The notes under the pieces were generated by a model. The model ran no database searches, had not been told where the DNA came from, and saw only the letters and a program-made list of their open reading frames with translations. The translations under genes and the position numbers were made by a program. Positions 53,594-61,055 of a stretch of 64,000 nt of DNA are shown one piece after another (position 1 is the stretch's first letter; each line of letters opens with the position of its first letter). The DNA comes from Pycnococcus provasolii. Its lineage: Eukaryota; Chlorophyta; Pseudoscourfieldiophyceae; Pseudoscourfieldiales. The stretch spans positions 310,001 to 374,000 of the forward strand of contig CP150563.1 in assembly GCA_049487715.1 (NCBI GenBank), read 5' to 3'.

Positions 53594-53910
53594 ATGATTT
53601 TTATTATTGAGATTGATTGTTGTCAAAAAATTCAAGTGTAACCACAAGAAGAACAAAATCAAGTTGTTTTTTAAAAATAAAAATCGGTTTATTCCTCGCA
53701 AGCATCATTCGCCTGCGCAATTGCGTTGTCGAGGAGTGCCACGTCGTGCGAATGCAAGCTTAGACTGGTTCGTGATTTCTTCCTTACGTTTTCAACGAAG
53801 CGTCTGCATGACGAGACTTCCGCCGAAAATGGGGAACTAATTTCAGGGACACCCCCCGGCTGCCCGGGGTTTCATTCCCTCGTCGCCTCGCCTCGGGTGG
53901 GTGGTGGTTC
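53594..53910. other. Dynein 3' region and ABC transporter upstream region
   Basis: AT-rich 3' UTR immediately after the dynein stop (TTATTATTGAG, AAGTGTAACC as a TGTAA-type element). Then a GC-rich stretch with ACACCCCCCGGC and CCCGGGGTTTC before the candidate ATG at 53911. No other gene is seen. Confidence 0.4.
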
Positions 53911-54292
53911 ATGGCGGAATCCAACCCGCCATTCGGGCTTGGAGGAGGTTCACGGTGGTGGTGAACGTGCTGGTGGTGGCTCACGTGCTGGTGGTGGTGG
54001 TGAAGAACACCACGATGGTAATGGTAATGGTGCAGCTCCTATTGGCTCATCTTTACACCTCAATAATACTGGGACTTACCCGTACTTGTCTCTTCTGTCT
54101 CCCGGCTTCCTCGCGACGGCGCCGCCTCCCGGGTCATCAGCCGCCATCCCGCCGGCGTTCTTCTCGCAAAAGGCCATCGAAGCTCGCCGTCGCAAAATCA
54201 ACGTAATCACTCGGAAGAAGCACGCCACTACGAGAGGTGCTTTATTAGCATCCGCGTCCAACGACACGTGGAATTCCGCACAGACGACGTCC

Positions 54293-56611
54293 ATGCAAGA
54301 GGAACTGGCGACACCAAGCACTATACTCGCATCTCTCTTCCCCACGTGGTACAGGCTGGTCGCGGAAGCGGATGCGGCGGCGCGCGACGCACACAGCATA
54401 GGAGGCGACGACAACGCAACGGAGAAACAAAAAGGCGACGACGACGACGACGACGACGACGACCATAATGAAAGTGACGCGCAGCAGAAAACAACAAACA
54501 GCGACGACAGTGACGGCCCGTCGTTCCTAAAATTACTCAGCCTCGTCGTGCCTCACTGGGTGCCTCTCACGTGGGGTTGCCTGCTCTTGCTCCTCCGCCT
54601 TCCGTTCAATATGGCTCTGCCGCACTTCACGTCCGTCGCCATCACAGCCGCCATGGCGCAGGAGCACGAAAAACTCGTGCACAGCCTCTCGGCGTACGTC
54701 GTGTGCGGTGCAGCGAACGCATTTTTGGACTTCTTCAACGTGTACCTCTTCGACGTCACGCGCAATCGCATCGTGCACGACCTGAGGCGCAACCTCTACG
54801 CCGCCGCACTCAAGCAAGAATGCGCTTACCACGACAAGTGCGCGACGGGCGACCTCGCGAGCCGCATTTCCACCGACACGCGCGCCATGGCGGACAAGCT
54901 GACGTGGGTGTTCCGCTTCTTCCTCGAGGCGATCGTGCGCACCGGAGGCGTGATGGGATACATGCTGTTCATGTGCTGGCCGCTCGCGCTCGTCGCCATC
55001 TCCATCGTTCCCATCACAACGCAGGTCAACCGCATCTACGGACAGTTTCAGTACCGCATCAGCGCGGCTAGGCAGGATGCTGCGGCGCGCTGCAACGCTC
55101 GTGCGCACGAGAGCCTCAGCGCGATTCGAACGGTGATGAGTCTTGGCGCGGAGAACATGGAGCTTCGTCGGTTCGATCGTCATTCGAGGGAGGTGCTCAG
55201 CCTTGCCAACGCATCCGCGATTGTCGACGCGGGCTACTACTCCGTCGTGTTCAGCTTCTGCAACGGCCTGCTCGTTCCCGCCGCCGTTCTCGTGTATGGC
55301 TGCTACCTCGTATACCACAGGCAGCATGCGATGGACGGGCAGAAGCTGTTTGCGTTCTTTCTGTACCAAGGTCAACTGCAGGAGTGGTTTGGACAGCTCA
55401 TCAACTGCGCCTCGAACCTGTACGAGAGCTCTGGAACGTCGCGCATGGTGTTCAACCTTCTCGATCGCAAGCCGCGTCGAAGTGCGTATTCCGACGACGG
55501 CGATTCCTCGGCAACGCACAGCTTCAAGGCGAGAGGAGGCAAGGCGGCCAGCGCCAATGCTGATGTGACGACGTCGGCATACGGCACGGGTGCGCCACCA
55601 CCCGCGCTGGAGATGAGACGAGTGTGGTTTAAGCATGGCGCCGTTCTCAACATCGCGGATGAGCGGTATGCGATCCGCGACGTCACGCTGTCGGTGGCAA
55701 GTGGCGATCAAGTCGCGCTCGTGGGACCGAGCGGCAGCGGGAAGTCGACGATGTTCCACCTGTGGCTTCGATTCTACGAGCCGACCGATGGCAGCGTGAT
55801 GGTGCTGGGTCGCGACATTCGAAAGTACACGCGCGACGAGTTGTACGGGCGGCTCATCGGTTATGTTGGCCAGGAGCCTGTGCTGTTCAGCGGCAGCGTG
55901 GCATTTAATATCGCGTACAGCCTGCTGAAGGACAAGGGCGAGCTCGCGGCTCAGCTGGAGGAGGATGCGGATGCGTCGAGCAGCGCATGGTGGTCGAACC
56001 GAGTGAGGGAGGAGGAGCTTGAGGGTGTGAAGGAGTCGAAGGCGGCAGCTGCATCGCTGCTCACGAATATGGACGACGTTGACCTGGAGTCGCCGCTCGT
56101 GGCGTCATCGTCCGCACCCTCGCTTTCTGAGTCCGACGGTGGCAATGCATTTGCCGCCAGCTTCGAGGATGCGCGGCGCGTTCAGCTCGGCCGCGCGCTG
56201 CGCAGATGGCTGGATGCGGACGGCGGAGATGATTCGCTGTCGAATCGCGTCGTCGCTTCCGCACGACTTGCGAATGCGCTCGGCTTCATCGAAAGACTTC
56301 CTCTTGGCTTCGATAGCGAAGTGGGGGAGCGCGGCGTTCGTTTCTCCGGAGGGCAAAAGCAGCGCATCGCCATTGCGCGTGCGGTGTGCGCGAATCCTGC
56401 CATTCTGCTGCTCGACGAGGCGACGAGCGCGCTTGACACGGAGAGCGAGCGCGTCGTGCAGGAGGCTCTTGACGCGACTTCTGTTGGTCGCACGGTCGTC
56501 GCGATCGCGCATCGCCTCGCGACTGTGCGTTCGTGCTGCGCGTGGCACGTTCTCCGTGACGGCGCGCTCGTCGCGAGCGGCACGCCTTCTGAGGTGGAGA
56601 ACATGCTGTGA
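54293..56611 (+). CDS. ABCB/TAP-type half ABC transporter (5' end uncertain; at least 772 aa)
   Basis: A membrane domain of six helices starts at about nucleotide 54540 (LVVPHWVPLTWGCLLLLLRL). It includes the ABC-exporter segment LRRNLYAAALKQECAYHDKCATGDLASRISTD. The nucleotide-binding domain has GPSGSGKST (Walker A), YVGQEPVLFSG (Q-loop), FSGGQKQRIAIARA (signature, F for the usual L), ILLLDEATSALD (Walker B) and AIAHRLATV (H-loop). About 110 acidic Ser-rich residues are inserted between Q-loop and signature (nucleotides about 55930-56265). ATG 54293 is the first in this frame, but coding-like sequence (GGGERAGGG..., NTGTYPYLSLLSPGFL) continues upstream in frame. A better start, ATG 53911 (MAESNPPFGL), would join it if one base of GGGCTTGG were absent. 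Likely an exporter of peptides or lipids; organelle and substrate are unknown. Confidence 0.88.
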   Translation: MQEELATPSTILASLFPTWYRLVAEADAAARDAHSIGGDDNATEKQKGDDDDDDDDDHNESDAQQKTTNSDDSDGPSFLKLLSLVVPHWVPLTWGCLLLLLRLPFNMALPHFTSVAITAAMAQEHEKLVHSLSAYVVCGAANAFLDFFNVYLFDVTRNRIVHDLRRNLYAAALKQECAYHDKCATGDLASRISTDTRAMADKLTWVFRFFLEAIVRTGGVMGYMLFMCWPLALVAISIVPITTQVNRIYGQFQYRISAARQDAAARCNARAHESLSAIRTVMSLGAENMELRRFDRHSREVLSLANASAIVDAGYYSVVFSFCNGLLVPAAVLVYGCYLVYHRQHAMDGQKLFAFFLYQGQLQEWFGQLINCASNLYESSGTSRMVFNLLDRKPRRSAYSDDGDSSATHSFKARGGKAASANADVTTSAYGTGAPPPALEMRRVWFKHGAVLNIADERYAIRDVTLSVASGDQVALVGPSGSGKSTMFHLWLRFYEPTDGSVMVLGRDIRKYTRDELYGRLIGYVGQEPVLFSGSVAFNIAYSLLKDKGELAAQLEEDADASSSAWWSNRVREEELEGVKESKAAAASLLTNMDDVDLESPLVASSSAPSLSESDGGNAFAASFEDARRVQLGRALRRWLDADGGDDSLSNRVVASARLANALGFIERLPLGFDSEVGERGVRFSGGQKQRIAIARAVCANPAILLLDEATSALDTESERVVQEALDATSVGRTVVAIAHRLATVRSCCAWHVLRDGALVASGTPSEVENML

Positions 56612-57099
56612 GGAACGACGAACACGTGTGTACTGTACTATTTGTAAAGTACCATAAGGTAAATGTATTTCTAATAACTTGTGCGATGACTTTGTTCCTC
56701 AAAAACGCGTGTAAGTAGACTACCCTATTCATAAGACTACTGTGCGTGTATTTTGGCATAAAACGCGTACTGTACAGTACAGTATTGCAGTAATACAGAT
56801 TACATAGTACATACACTGTGCACAGTTCTTGTGGCCTTGACAAGTGCCGGGTCCCTCCCCCTTGATGGAAGCGGAGTTGTGACAGACATGAACAGGAACA
56901 GGAACAGGAACAGGAACAGGAACAGGAACAGGCTGGCTGATACGCCCCCAGGTGGAGGTGGAGGTGGGCGTGGTTCCAACTCTCCAGATTTTCCCTTCCC
57001 CAAATTCTCTCCCGATTGCTTTTCCAGGCACCAGGGGTTGGATATTTGATATTTCCGCCTTCCCAGCTCGCCAAATCAATAACCAAGGGACCCTTCGCG
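56612..57099. other. Intergenic region with AGGAAC minisatellite
   Basis: The ABC 3' UTR has TTTGTAAAG soon after the stop. A cluster of TACAGTA/GTACTGT motifs lies at 56767-56800. An AGGAAC hexamer array lies at about 56890-56933. The remainder is the promoter of the MOSC gene. No gene is seen. Confidence 0.5.
56890..56933. repeat. Hexanucleotide minisatellite (AGGAAC)n
   Basis: Seven perfect tandem AGGAAC units lie about 170 bp upstream of the MOSC gene. Confidence 0.9.
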
Positions 57100-57834
57100 A
57101 TGGCGTTGATGGCATCCTCATCGACGGTGCCAGATGCCCACTCGGAGTTTGCTTCTCGTCCACACTCGCCCTCGGCGAATTATGTGGACGTGCTTAAGGT
57201 CCTGCTATCCTTCTTCATGATCGTCGTATCCTTACTACTGAAGCTCCGACGCGACTTGCTCAAGTCGCGACGTGCACGCGTATCGTCCCTGCACGTCTTC
57301 CCAACCAACACGGCGTCCGCGCTCTCGCCGTCCGCGGTGCGCCTCGTCGCGAACGTGGGCGTGGTGATGACGACGGATAAGCAAGAAGAGATTTTGGACA
57401 GGTACGCGTCAAACACAAACAAGGGCTCCTACAGCCACAAGCCAGAAAAAGGAAGGCAAGTCACGCTCTTCGCGTCGTCCGCCATCAAGTCATCTGACGT
57501 GAAACCGTCCGAGTGCCGACGAAATATCGCGCTCGACAACATCACCGCCGAGGAACTGAACGAGGCTATTGGACACGAAATCAAAATTGGAAAGACCGCC
57601 GTGGTGTTCGCTCACCGACGCACCGTGCCGTGCATGCCGCTCGAAAGACGACTCAAAAAACCTGGACTGCAAGAAGAGATGTGGGACAAGGCTGGTGTTT
57701 CGTGCGAAATTCTTGTGAGCGGCGAGGTCAAGTGCGGCGACGCCTTCAAGATTGGCGCACACCATCCCGAACGCATCGACACGCCGTGGACGCCTGACAT
57801 GTTCGTCCGACCTTCGCTGAGCAAAACAGGTTAG
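57100..57834 (+). CDS. Membrane-anchored MOSC-domain protein, 244 aa
   Basis: ATG 57100 (MALMASSSTVPDA). A single membrane segment lies at about 28-48 (VLKVLLSFFMIVVSLLLKL) followed by basic residues. The MOSC domain follows: RARVSSLHVFP (first strand), KGRQVTLFASSAI, RRNIALDNITAEELNEAIGHEIKIG, then RTVPCMPLERRLKKPGLQEEMW with the conserved Cys, GVSCEILVSGEVKCGDAF. This is the pattern of molybdenum cofactor sulfurase C-terminal domains (mARC, YiiM), which bind Moco or carry sulfur; the Cys in VPC is the candidate ligand. Single N-terminal anchoring recalls mARC of the outer mitochondrial membrane, but the N-terminal MOSC beta-barrel partner domain is missing, so a stand-alone MOSC protein is likely. 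Convergent with WDR46, 50 bp between stops. Confidence 0.8.
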   Translation: MALMASSSTVPDAHSEFASRPHSPSANYVDVLKVLLSFFMIVVSLLLKLRRDLLKSRRARVSSLHVFPTNTASALSPSAVRLVANVGVVMTTDKQEEILDRYASNTNKGSYSHKPEKGRQVTLFASSAIKSSDVKPSECRRNIALDNITAEELNEAIGHEIKIGKTAVVFAHRRTVPCMPLERRLKKPGLQEEMWDKAGVSCEILVSGEVKCGDAFKIGAHHPERIDTPWTPDMFVRPSLSKTG

Positions 57835-57884
57835 GTGCTTTTTCTTTTTTCAGTTTTTCTCCTTGTAATTTATTGATTCGTTTT
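57835..57884. terminator. 50-bp convergent 3' spacer (MOSC / WDR46) with AATCAATAAA
   Basis: Minus-strand AATCAATAAA (57869-57878 in plus coordinates) serves WDR46; plus-strand CTTGTAATTT gives a TGTAA element for the MOSC gene. Same length and same decamer as the spacer at 29410-29459. Confidence 0.5.
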
Positions 57885-59492
57885 TTACACCAAGCGACGG
57901 AGCGCCATTGGAACATCAACAGCCGCCTTCGACTCCTCCGCTTCACGCGCACGACGCTGCTCCTGCCGCCGCAACACCTTCTTCTCGTCCACGACATTCA
58001 GCTGCTTCTTGCGCCAGCGACGCGTAGGCTTCTTCTTGCCCTTCATCTTCGTCTTCGCATCGTCCTTCTCTTTCTGCTGAGCCTTCCTATCCTTTTCCAG
58101 CTCCTCGCGTCGCCGCATATTCTCCGCCGCGAACTCCGCCGCGTCCGGGCGAACGGCGCAGACGGCATCCGGATCGAGCGTGATCATCTCCGGAGACAGC
58201 TTGTCGAGCAGCTGGTGCACCTCAGCCTCGCGGCGTTGCCTCTTTGTGGCATTCGGGTTGTCGACGAATGCGTCGTAGTTGGGTTCACCGCACCCGGGAA
58301 CGAGCATGTTGGAGTAGCCGGCGGCGTGGCCCACGCCAAGCACATCTTCGTACGGGCAGAATGCGAGATTCTCGACACGGCCAGCCTCCACCGTGTGATT
58401 CATGTAAGGCGCGCTCGCCTTGGTCGACAGCGCATCGTTCCACACCTGCACGCGGCGCGAGAAGGTGACAGCAAGCATGCCACGCTGGCTGATGGCTAAC
58501 GACGTGGGCGGTGCGGGCACTGCGTACGCGTGCATCGGCGTGAGCTTACGCACGTCCCACACCTTCACCTGCCCGTCGGTCGAGCTCGTTGCCATGTATT
58601 TCCCGTCGTTGTCAAAGGCGACACATCGCACGGGTGACGGATGGCAGAACACCGTCGCGGCGGGCGTGCTGAGGTTGGGCGTCCACATCGTCACCGCCCC
58701 ACCGTTGTGTCCCATTGCGAGCACGGCGTTCCACGGGTTGTGTGCAAGCAGCGGGCTCGGTCCCAGCTCGCTTCGGTGCTGCGCCACCACCGCACCCGTC
58801 GACGTGTCCTGGTAGACGAGGCTCCCTCGCGGTCCGCTGCTGGCAAGCAGAAAGTGGTTTCTTAGAAACGCGAGCGCCGACGGCGCGACGTGGTGGTTGA
58901 GTCTGTGCAGCTCGATGCCTCTGTTGTCGTAGATGAATGCGTATTCTTTCTGCGCGACGGCGAAGTACCTTTCGTTGTGCAGCATGCACGCGTCGCGTAC
59001 GGTTTCTCGCAGCTGCAGTTCGCAGACGGGCGGTGCCGCCAAGGTCCATTTTATCAGTGCGACGTGTCCCAATTTGCCCGTTAATAGCAGGTGCGTGCCA
59101 TCGTGCGTGAAGTTGGCTCGGTACGGCCCAAGTTCGGGAAGCACGAGTTTAAAGTTGGCTTTCGCTGTTTGCGAGATGGGAACGGCGTTTGCGATTTCGT
59201 CCTGTTTGATTCTCCACGTCTGTTCTGTTGGTGTTTCTGTTTCCAGGGAACCAGATGCGCCGGTCGCGAGCCATGCGTCCACCTGGAACGCCGCGGACTG
59301 CGCTTCTGCTGATAGGTGACGCGCCCGTTTCAGTTGACCACGCAGTTTGACGTCACCCGATGTGGACGCACGCACGTGTGATGGGGACGTGGAGGCACGG
59401 ACGTATCTACCTGCATCATCTCCACTACTTCCCTGAGAGGCGGAGGCGTTCATGTTCTTCTTCGACGACTTCGACGAGACTCCTCGTGGCAT
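57885..59492 (-). CDS. WDR46: WDR46/Utp7 (BING4) SSU-processome WD40 protein, 535 aa
   Basis: A seven-blade WD40 propeller spans about 110-400 (NFTHDGTHLLLTGKLGHVALIKW, AVTMWTPNLSTPAATVFCHPSPVRCVAFDNDGKYMATSSTDGQVKVWDVRKL, VTFSRRVQVWND). It is followed by the BING4CT block: FCPYEDVLGVGHAAGYSNMLVPGCGEPNYDAFVDNPNATKRQRREAEVHQLLDKLSPEMI. The tail is strongly basic (KKKPTRRWRKKQLNVVDEKK), typical of nucleolar proteins. Utp7/WDR46 sits in the U3 small-subunit processome needed for 18S rRNA maturation. ATG 59492 (MPRGVSSKSS) follows a frame that is open upstream without ATG. Length is close to yeast Utp7 (about 554). Confidence 0.95.
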   Translation of the reverse strand: MPRGVSSKSSKKNMNASASQGSSGDDAGRYVRASTSPSHVRASTSGDVKLRGQLKRARHLSAEAQSAAFQVDAWLATGASGSLETETPTEQTWRIKQDEIANAVPISQTAKANFKLVLPELGPYRANFTHDGTHLLLTGKLGHVALIKWTLAAPPVCELQLRETVRDACMLHNERYFAVAQKEYAFIYDNRGIELHRLNHHVAPSALAFLRNHFLLASSGPRGSLVYQDTSTGAVVAQHRSELGPSPLLAHNPWNAVLAMGHNGGAVTMWTPNLSTPAATVFCHPSPVRCVAFDNDGKYMATSSTDGQVKVWDVRKLTPMHAYAVPAPPTSLAISQRGMLAVTFSRRVQVWNDALSTKASAPYMNHTVEAGRVENLAFCPYEDVLGVGHAAGYSNMLVPGCGEPNYDAFVDNPNATKRQRREAEVHQLLDKLSPEMITLDPDAVCAVRPDAAEFAAENMRRREELEKDRKAQQKEKDDAKTKMKGKKKPTRRWRKKQLNVVDEKKVLRRQEQRRAREAEESKAAVDVPMALRRLV

Positions 59493-59812
59493 ATTGGAGT
59501 AAGAGTGGAGTGGAGTGGTTCTTTCCCTGTCACCTGTCAGCCGCCGACGCCGACGCCGTTGTTGTTGTTGTTGTTGTCGCCGCCGCCGCCACGGGAGAAA
59601 ACGCAGACTAAAATAAAAAGTGACGGGCCCGACAGGGAAGAACCCCCCTGAAAGGTGATTTTCGGGGTTGGTTCCGCCTACGAGTAGTAGGAACACGCCT
59701 GTGATTGGGGGTTAGTAATACGCAATATAGTAGTCCTTACTCTGAATTCATGGTGGTAAGTATGTCACAATGTCTGTACACTTTAGTCTATGATTTTATT
59801 GCAGTGCCGTCC
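59493..59812. promoter_or_regulatory. WDR46 promoter and DHRS12 3' region
   Basis: This 320-bp gap has a GTTGTT/CGCCGC microsatellite (about 59558-59592) directly upstream of WDR46. A GATTTTCGGGGTTGG element lies at about 59657-59671. AT-rich sequence with TATATATA follows near 59813. No gene is seen. Confidence 0.4.
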
Positions 59813-60835
59813 TTATATATATTTGTGCAAATTCTCCCCAAGCTCTTTGATGGCTTCTTCACTGTGATGCGTGCCAAATCCGAACCATAACTGCTTGCGC
59901 ACTTGCTGGCGATCGAAGTAGAGCTCACCGCCTTGCAATTCACGTGCGTCAGACGGTAAACTCGCGAGCCACACCACGGTATCCGCACCTTGCTCAGGTG
60001 TCCTGAGCTTACCCTGCATTTGCGCCGAGAAGGAGGGGAGCGCGTTTTGCACGCCCGGCGTTTCTGCCCAGCCAGGATGCATCGACACGAACGTTATGCT
60101 GGGGTAGCTGCGATGCCAGTGCTCCGTCAGAGCCACCTGTTGTCTCTTGTGCATCGCGTAGAGCTTCACGCCGTCAAAGTTTCGTCCCGCCTGCGCAATC
60201 GGAGGGTCGAAATCACACGACTCGAGCGGTGCAGTGTACATGCCTCCACTCGTCACTGTCACAACCCGAGGCTTACCTAACTGAGCATGAGGCGCGTCGG
60301 CTGCTAACATCAAGTTGGGCATGAGAGTCTCAGTCACTGCAAATGTCCCGAGCGTGTTGATGGCGAATGACGACTCCACCTCTTTCTTGTTGAAGACGGT
60401 GGTTTGTCTCTCAGAGAGCAGCACGCCTGCGTTGTTGATGAGGCAGTGAACTGGTTTCCCTCTCAGGAAGTTTGCAAGCTTTCGTGAGTCTTCCAAGGAC
60501 GAGATGTCGCAGTGCTGAAGCGTGACATTTTCGTTTCCAGTTTCAGCCTTGATTGCGCTAACCGCGGCTTCCCCTCGAGAGGCGTTTCGGCACACGCACA
60601 CCACCGACGCTCCACGGTTGGCCAACGCAAGCGCGGCGGCGTACCCGAGTCCCGCGTTGGCACCCGTGACGACGCAGAGCACGCCGGCGAGGTTCGTGAG
60701 CCCGGAACTGAGAGAGGGGAAGTGCTTGGAGTTGCGTTGAAAGCCTGCTTGTGTGAAGTTGACGATCCCGTTCAGGACAAACGACGTTTGGCGGAGGAGC
60801 GCGAGAGGCCCATGGGGAAGCAGGGAGACGGCCAT
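59813..60835 (-). CDS. DHRS12-like short-chain dehydrogenase/reductase, 340 aa
   Basis: The N-terminal 45 residues (FVLNGIVNFTQAGFQRNSKHF) precede VLCVVTGANAGLGYAAALALANRGASVVCVCR (cofactor motif TGxxxGxG). Then CDISSLED, LINNAGVLLSERQTT (NNAG), VVTVTSGGMYT (catalytic Ser), and YAMHKRQQVALTEHW (YxxxK). FVSMHPGWAETPGVQNALPSF is almost word for word the DHRS12 segment SSMHPGWADTPGV as I recall it. GADTVVWLAS and FDRQQVRKQL complete the family fit. Substrate is unknown; DHRS12 family members are often membrane-associated and mitochondrial. ATG 60835 is the first in frame. It shares a 220-bp bidirectional promoter with PRPF6. Confidence 0.92.
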   Translation of the reverse strand: MAVSLLPHGPLALLRQTSFVLNGIVNFTQAGFQRNSKHFPSLSSGLTNLAGVLCVVTGANAGLGYAAALALANRGASVVCVCRNASRGEAAVSAIKAETGNENVTLQHCDISSLEDSRKLANFLRGKPVHCLINNAGVLLSERQTTVFNKKEVESSFAINTLGTFAVTETLMPNLMLAADAPHAQLGKPRVVTVTSGGMYTAPLESCDFDPPIAQAGRNFDGVKLYAMHKRQQVALTEHWHRSYPSITFVSMHPGWAETPGVQNALPSFSAQMQGKLRTPEQGADTVVWLASLPSDARELQGGELYFDRQQVRKQLWFGFGTHHSEEAIKELGENLHKYI

Positions 60836-61055
60836 TATGGCAAACGGATGGGAACGGAACGGGAGGTTGAAAATCGCTACGGGGTAGTCTCTGGGTCCCG
60901 AAGCTGAACTCTGAACTGGGAGCCAAGCTGGTCGGGGAGTCTTGGATTATTATTCGGGGTTCCGTTCGGGTTTTAAATCCCCCCCCGCCCCTGGTTTCGG
61001 GTTTTCCCCCCCCGGCGGCGGCGCCCATCCCATCGCTTTCCCCACCTCCCTTGTC
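60836..61055. promoter_or_regulatory. Bidirectional promoter (DHRS12-like / PRPF6)
   Basis: A 220-bp divergent spacer contains G-rich telomere-like variants at about 60953-60976 (ATTCGGGGTTCC, GTTCGGGTTTT) and 60993-61006 (GGTTTCGGGTTTTC), with C-runs between. Confidence 0.45.
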
